A DNA stretch of 64,000 nucleotides, taken from positions 180,056,386 through 180,120,385 of the forward strand of contig OY754327.1 of assembly GCA_963573305.1 (NCBI GenBank), written 5' to 3'. The notes beneath the pieces were generated by a model. It was not told where the DNA came from. It saw only the letters and a list, made by a program, of their open reading frames with translations, and did not search any database. This DNA is from Pyrrhosoma nymphula (Eukaryota > Arthropoda > Insecta > Odonata > Coenagrionidae). The position numbers and the translations under genes were made by a program. This document shows positions 60,263 to 64,000 of this stretch, one piece after another; the first letter of the stretch is position 1; every line of letters starts with the position of its first letter.

Positions 60263-60307
60263 ATTAATAAAACATATGGCAATTTTCCACTAGATAAGGT
60301 TTATTAC

Positions 60308-60340
60308 GACCATGGTTTCGATGCACTGCATCATCATCAG
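60308..60340 (-). ncRNA. Hammerhead-like core with palindromic CCATGG helix III
   Basis: On the minus strand: CTGATGA (60334-60340), stem II GATGC/GCATC with loop AGT, GAAA, palindromic CCATGG, then TC as U16.1-C17. Every core position agrees with the hammerhead consensus. The flanks pair for only about 2 bp, so helix I is missing or lost. Confidence 0.5.
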
Positions 60341-60508
60341 ATGTTGCTGCAGTTGTGTTGATTTGTTTTTTTAAGTTATTATGCGTTTCAGGGGAAACAA
60401 AATATTACTATTATTCAAATGGTATTTATTCTCGACCTCTTTTTCTATATGGTGCCAATGTCATGAGTTTAGGTCAAATAATATTATTATTTTTTTTTTT
60501 TAACTTTT

Positions 60509-60546
60509 GCCGGCGTTTCGGATTTTTATTCCTCCATCTTCAGGGC
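60509..60546 (-). ncRNA. Hammerhead-like motif, left arm (one key base lost)
   Basis: Minus-strand counterpart of 61852-61893: CTGAAGA (60537-60543), stem II GGA/TCC, GAAA (60516-60519), helix I GCC/GGC. The U at 16.1 is C here, which should abolish cleavage. Confidence 0.45.
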
Positions 60547-60957
60547 TAAAAACAATGATGCCTGATGGAAAATGTTTGACAGTTCTGTTTAGATTACATA
60601 ATGGTAAATTTACAGTCATTAAATATAAAAATACATAGACATAGACATTCAAGATTGTTACCTTAAAAATTTGGTGCTGTTTTTATTTATTTACAATTTT
60701 AATTTGGTTGCTTGGATCCAAAATTTCTTTGTTGAAAAGATATGCGTCATTTATTAAATTATGATAAATTTTGCTCAGATAAGTAATGTCATATATCCAG
60801 AAATAAAAAAAGTTGCAATAAAAGAACAGATATTACTTACCTAAGCTAAATTTATCATAATTTAATAAATGACACATACTTTTTCAACAAAGAAATTTCG
60901 GATCCAAGCAACCAAATTAAAATTTTAAATAAATAAAAACAGCACCAAACTTTAAAG

Positions 60958-61737
60958 TAAGGTGACCATCCGTCCTCCTTTAGGGAGGACAGTCCTTCTT
61001 TTGTAAGTTCTGTCCTCCCTTGAAAAGTGTCCTCCTTTTCGATATTTGAAGACTAATCTGTAAATCTCTGTATTTGATCGATGCCAAGCCGGTCCGTTAC
61101 ACGTGATGTGACGTACATGTACTTGATATGACGATTCGTCAAGGCTCGGTAGGTGCAGTGCGGCGAGACGCAATCAACATGTTTAAATGAACAGGTTGAA
61201 TGGGAAAATCAACATTTTGAAATTGATAAAAGATGGGTGGAAATATGCAGCTATTTCAAGCATAATCATATTTCATGTGAACATTTATTTGTTCTTGTTC
61301 AATTCACGTTGTGCTGCCCTGGAACTAATGCAGCAGTTGAAAGTTTTTTTTTTCAATTGCTAATGATTTTTGGGCAAGAGAAAAATCGAAATTGAACGTT
61401 GATACTCTAGCTGTGGCTCTTGCCGTAAAATTCAATATGAACGATAATTTTTGTTCAGATATTTCCAATATATTGTTAGAAGATAATACATTGATTAAAA
61501 ATATTCATTCAATGGAAAAGTACTCATTTAAATAATAATTAATATGTATGTAAGTATAATCACAATATAAACGGTCACAAAGGTTTTTATTATGCATTTA
61601 TCATATTATACGGTAGTGTATTATTGTTGCAATGAATGAAATGTTTCTTTTATTTACGATATTTGTATTTGCGTCCTTTTCATTGAAAAAAAATAATTTC
61701 TGTCCTCCTTTTCGTTGTAAAAAAGTTGGTCAACTTA
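60958..61737 (+). mobile_element. Internally deleted hAT element, 780 bp
   Basis: The ends TAAGGTGACCA (60958) and the complement of TAAGTTGACCA (ending 61737) are inverted. The flanks carry TTTAAAG on both sides (60951-60957 and 61738-61744), 7 bp identical and consistent with an 8-bp hAT duplication minus one base. Just inside, the left end has GTCCTCCTTTAGGGAGGACAG and the right end CTGTCCTCC-type words. Only the transposase C-terminus remains. The insertion interrupts one arm of the foldback at 60450-61965, whose other arm shows the uninterrupted site. Confidence 0.85.
61174..61535 (+). pseudogene. hAT transposase C-terminus, poly-T frameshift
   Basis: The frame from about 61195 reads VEWENQHFEIDKRW, a short helix, LVQFTLCCPGTNAAVESFF: the hAT C-terminal dimerisation signature (PGTNAAVERxFS). 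A T-run at about 61344-61353 shifts the frame by one. The second frame then reads ANDFWAREKSKLNVDTL, AVALAVKFNMND, ILLEDNTLIKNIHS and stops at 61535, the expected end of the protein. The whole catalytic domain is gone. The Arg after VE is Ser here. Confidence 0.8.
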
Positions 61738-61851
61738 TTTAAAGGTAACAATCTTGAATGTCTATGTATTTTTATATTTAATGACTGTAAATTTACCATT
61801 ATTTAATCTAAACAGAACTGTCGAACATTCAACATCATGCATCATTGTTTA

Positions 61852-61893
61852 TTGCCCTGAAGATGGATGAATAAAAATCCGAAACGTTGGCAA
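61852..61893 (+). ncRNA. Hammerhead-ribozyme-like motif, complete consensus
   Basis: Helix I 5' strand TTGCC (61852-61856); core CTGAAGA (61857-61863); stem II GGAT/ATCC around an 8-nt loop; GAAA (61881-61884); CG, forming palindromic ACGT with the neighbouring A and U; TT (U16.1 and H17, 61887-61888); helix I 3' strand GGCAA (61889-61893). Helix I is 5 bp, all Watson-Crick. The predicted cut follows 61888. All invariant hammerhead positions are satisfied. Monomeric helix III would be only 2 bp, so activity may need dimers, as described for PLE hammerheads. Confidence 0.6.
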
Positions 61894-61969
61894 AAGTTAA
61901 AAAAAATATATATTATTTGACCTAAAGTCATGACATTTGCACCATATTACTATTATTATCATAATACTC

Positions 61970-62640
61970 TGCTTTCATACAAGATTTTGGGTATTTAATT
62001 TTTTAGGTTAAATTTTAAGAGAAAGACAGGGATCATGTACATTGTACAGGTATAAAATAAATCCTATAATTTCCATGTATAGTTGTGCACAACACTACGA
62101 TCCCATTCTGCCTCATCCAGTTTCCTCAACCTTCTCGAACCTTGGTACCAATTTGGGAGCCACTTTGAAGTCGAAGCGGAAAGAAAGGATGGTCACTGGG
62201 TTGGGAGGGAGGTAGGTATGTTTATGGTCATGGACTGAGAACACGGAGGGATGAGGTGGCGAGAGGCAGGAGGAGAGGTGGAAGAAGGGCAGCAGCGGAC
62301 AATTCGAATATTCGACTGCTACGTCGCGCAGAATTCATAAGACTTCTCCACGAGATGGCTTCCATACGAGTTCATATAATCACGATTCAAAATTCATGGG
62401 GCGAGCTATTCATTCTCTTTAGTATTCACCTTGCCGCGCGGTGTCCCCTAACGGTTTCGATTTTATTTTTTCAATTCGTCACATTATGATCATCCTATCC
62501 AATCTGAGCCTCCAGTTCAAGAGGGCTGTACTTACTTAGTGCAGTTTATGACGGTTGTACTGGTAGGAGAGAATCTTCTCTTTCTTTCTCTGTTCAGGGA
62601 CAGCAATAGGCGAATCAGAATAACAATAGCGACATAAAAC
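61970..62640. other. No recognisable gene
   Basis: Nothing supportable. Bases 62240-62310 are GGA/GCA-rich with an Arg-rich open frame that looks like composition bias. Confidence 0.4.
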
Positions 62641-62689
62641 TTTGGGTGTGCGAGACAATCTTAAATTTGACAAAGAACTGAAAAACAAT

Positions 62690-63045
62690 AATTCACAGCC
62701 TACCCATAGGTTGCTAAGGTCTAATCAACAACCTATATGTTCGACGGAAAATGTGTCCAAAATACTGTCGAAAAGTATCTACAGACGGATGTTGCAGAGG
62801 ATGGAAGAATTCCTGGACGAAGATCTTTTCGGCTTCAGGAAAATCAGGGGTACGAGGGAAGCGATTCCAGTTCTGAAACTTCTTGCTAAGAGGATAAAGA
62901 GAGACGAGTTAATGTACAATGTATTCGTTGAAAGGGAAAATCATTTGACAATGAAGACTGCAACAGAATTATATCTGCAGCGAAGGGCACTGCAGTCAAT
63001 GTGGAAGATTTCGTCTAATTTTCAGTATCAGAATATATGCTGTAA
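62690..63045 (+). pseudogene. LINE reverse-transcriptase fragment
   Basis: The reading gives CSTENVSKILSKSIYRRM, LQRMEEFLDEDLFGFRK, GTREAIPVLKLLAKR and MYNVFVERE. These are RT motifs from the fingers through to motif A in the order found in non-LTR elements (GFRxxRGTREAI ... F-V-D-x-E-K-A-F-D). At motif A the frame slips: KSFDNEDCNR is found in the next frame, so the catalytic Asp is in SFD. The first Asp of FVD is Glu. Nothing of YADD follows. Likely the same broad LINE group as at 23.6-25.8 kb, but the pieces do not overlap. Confidence 0.75.
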
Positions 63046-63059
63046 ATCTTGAATAACCA

Positions 63060-64000
63060 ATGCAGGAATCACTTCTGTTTCAGAGATTTTTCACTTTCGA
63101 AAAAAATCTTAGATTTGGAATGGGATGTTCTCCAATGTTTTAAAAAGACTTAAATATTGACCTCCAGTAATGACTTCAGTTTAACGAGCTTAGTCATGCC
63201 ATCTTAGCTAAGGTCATGTTGTCTGCCATTTGTTGACGAGCGATGCCTCTCTGTATAATTGAACGATCACCCGACCCAATTCGAGCCAAGCCCAACGATA
63301 CTTATGTTATCGCTCATCAGATCCGGGTAACTTAAAGTATAACTCGATGCTCTGGTCATCTTATGGGAACACGTAAAAGCCGAATCACAAAACGCATGCA
63401 TAAAAAAAAGCTGAATGGAGAGAGGAAAGGGTAGACCCAGAGTGTCGGGTGATGCAAAGGAGAAGACATTGTGGGAGAACTTTTACTGAAATACAACGAT
63501 AGATGATTTCCAATTCCTACTATCAATAAAATTAGCCCCTTAATAGTGCCTACCTCATAAGAGAACTGCGTCAAGGGTAGATATGTATGACTGAAGTACT
63601 CGCAAGCAGTTTATACCTCCAATTCAAAAACGTATAGCTAATTTTTCTACGCTTCTCGTAAAATGAAAAAATATCCTCGCTAGCATTATTGAACTTAATG
63701 GCAGAAAATTTTAATGTCACTGACAGCTCTTATTAAAATATGTGTATCTACCACCTGTTGCTTCGTGGCTTAGGCTTCGGGCATTCTTCCAGATCTCGAT
63801 TTAACTTTTCATTCTCCCAATTTCTTTTTCATTTACAAGCGTTTAAGCTACACGAAAAACATCAAAAATGCCCATGGTCAAAAAACATCATATTTTTTTA
63901 GAATAGATCAAAATAACATTTGATCTATTCTACAAGTAAGTATTTAATGCAGAGTAATCAGTTCTTCGGTCATCCTAATCCCTTACCGCAGATCATCCTG
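63060..64000. other. No recognisable gene
   Basis: A+T-rich sequence; the open frame on the minus strand at 63356-63574 has no domain signature. Near the end TTTGATCTATTCTA and TAGAATAGATCAAA form a short inverted pair at about 63899-63932. Confidence 0.4.

Larger units (their letters stand above)
60450..61965. repeat. Foldback structure (inverted PLE-like pseudo-LTRs)
   Basis: The left arm (about 60450-60780) is inverted as a right arm in two pieces, 60839-60957 and 61738-61965, separated by a 780-bp hAT insertion. Shared blocks include GGTGCCAATGTCATGA-type starts, TTAGGTCAAATAAT, GACAGTTCTGTTTAGATTA, ACATTCAAGATTGTTACC and GGTTGCTTGGATCC. Each outer arm contains a CTGAAGA...GAAA hairpin. 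The unpaired centre is about 60 bp (60780-60839). Confidence 0.85.

Noticed and set aside
63356..63574. Possible LINE tail on the plus strand near GERKGRPRVS
   Set aside because: One basic motif only; adjoining conserved tail motifs were not found.
1..64000. CRISPR arrays, operons, bacterial promoters
   Set aside because: No regularly spaced short repeats or dense ORFs; sequence is clearly eukaryotic.

Overview
This window is non-coding, repeat-packed animal DNA. It is A+T rich, has no operons or dense ORFs, and carries broken transposon genes from arthropod-type lineages: Penelope-like elements (PLEs), hAT, Tc1/mariner, endonuclease-encoding LINEs, and 5S- and tRNA-derived SINEs. A large insect or other arthropod genome is the best guess. 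The species cannot be told from this sequence. I found no host protein-coding gene I can support; every recognisable protein fragment belongs to a mobile element and is disrupted by stops or frameshifts.

Layout. 0-5 kb: local tandem duplications, then an inverted repeat at 1281-2022 whose left arm carries a hammerhead-ribozyme-like fold. 5.2-9.05 kb: a 3.85-kb hAT element with a perfect 8-bp target duplication, a transposase C-terminus on the minus strand and a second TIR element nested inside it. 9-18 kb: mostly featureless, with a LINE tail at 17.78-18.14 kb. 18.75-22.0 kb: a probable decayed hAT. 23.2-25.8 kb: a LINE with endonuclease and C-terminal tail but no reverse-transcriptase core, interrupted by a palindrome and a 5S rRNA-derived SINE. 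28.0-28.3 kb: PLE-like inverted arms. 30.94-31.78 kb: a non-autonomous hAT with a perfect 8-bp duplication, built largely of CGATGA-type repeats and keeping half a BED finger. 36.4-36.8 kb: the GIY-YIG end of a second PLE lineage. 39.1-42.7 kb: a 3.6-kb TIR transposon with a near-perfect 9-bp target duplication and a long broken RNase H-like transposase of a family I cannot name. 42.7-43.5 kb: a tRNA-type SINE next to a PLE fragment. 43.6, 46.5 and 47.3 kb: MITE-like elements. 52.9-57.6 kb: two head-to-tail PLE copies, one split inside its GIY-YIG domain by a 2.87-kb long-TIR mariner-type element. 59.8-62 kb: a direct duplication, then a foldback structure with hammerhead motifs at both arms and a 780-bp hAT remnant in one arm. 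62.7-63.05 kb: a LINE reverse-transcriptase fragment.

The unifying signal is a recurrent small RNA fold: CTGANGA, a hairpin, GAAA, a tiny palindromic helix III, then UH. It appears at least ten times in various states of decay, next to PLE-type sequence. Four copies keep both core strands exactly and two of those keep every hammerhead element I could test by eye. Hammerheads are known in PLEs, so these look like ribozyme-bearing PLE pseudo-LTRs at different ages. The other main item is the unnamed 3.6-kb transposon family at 39.1-42.7 kb.
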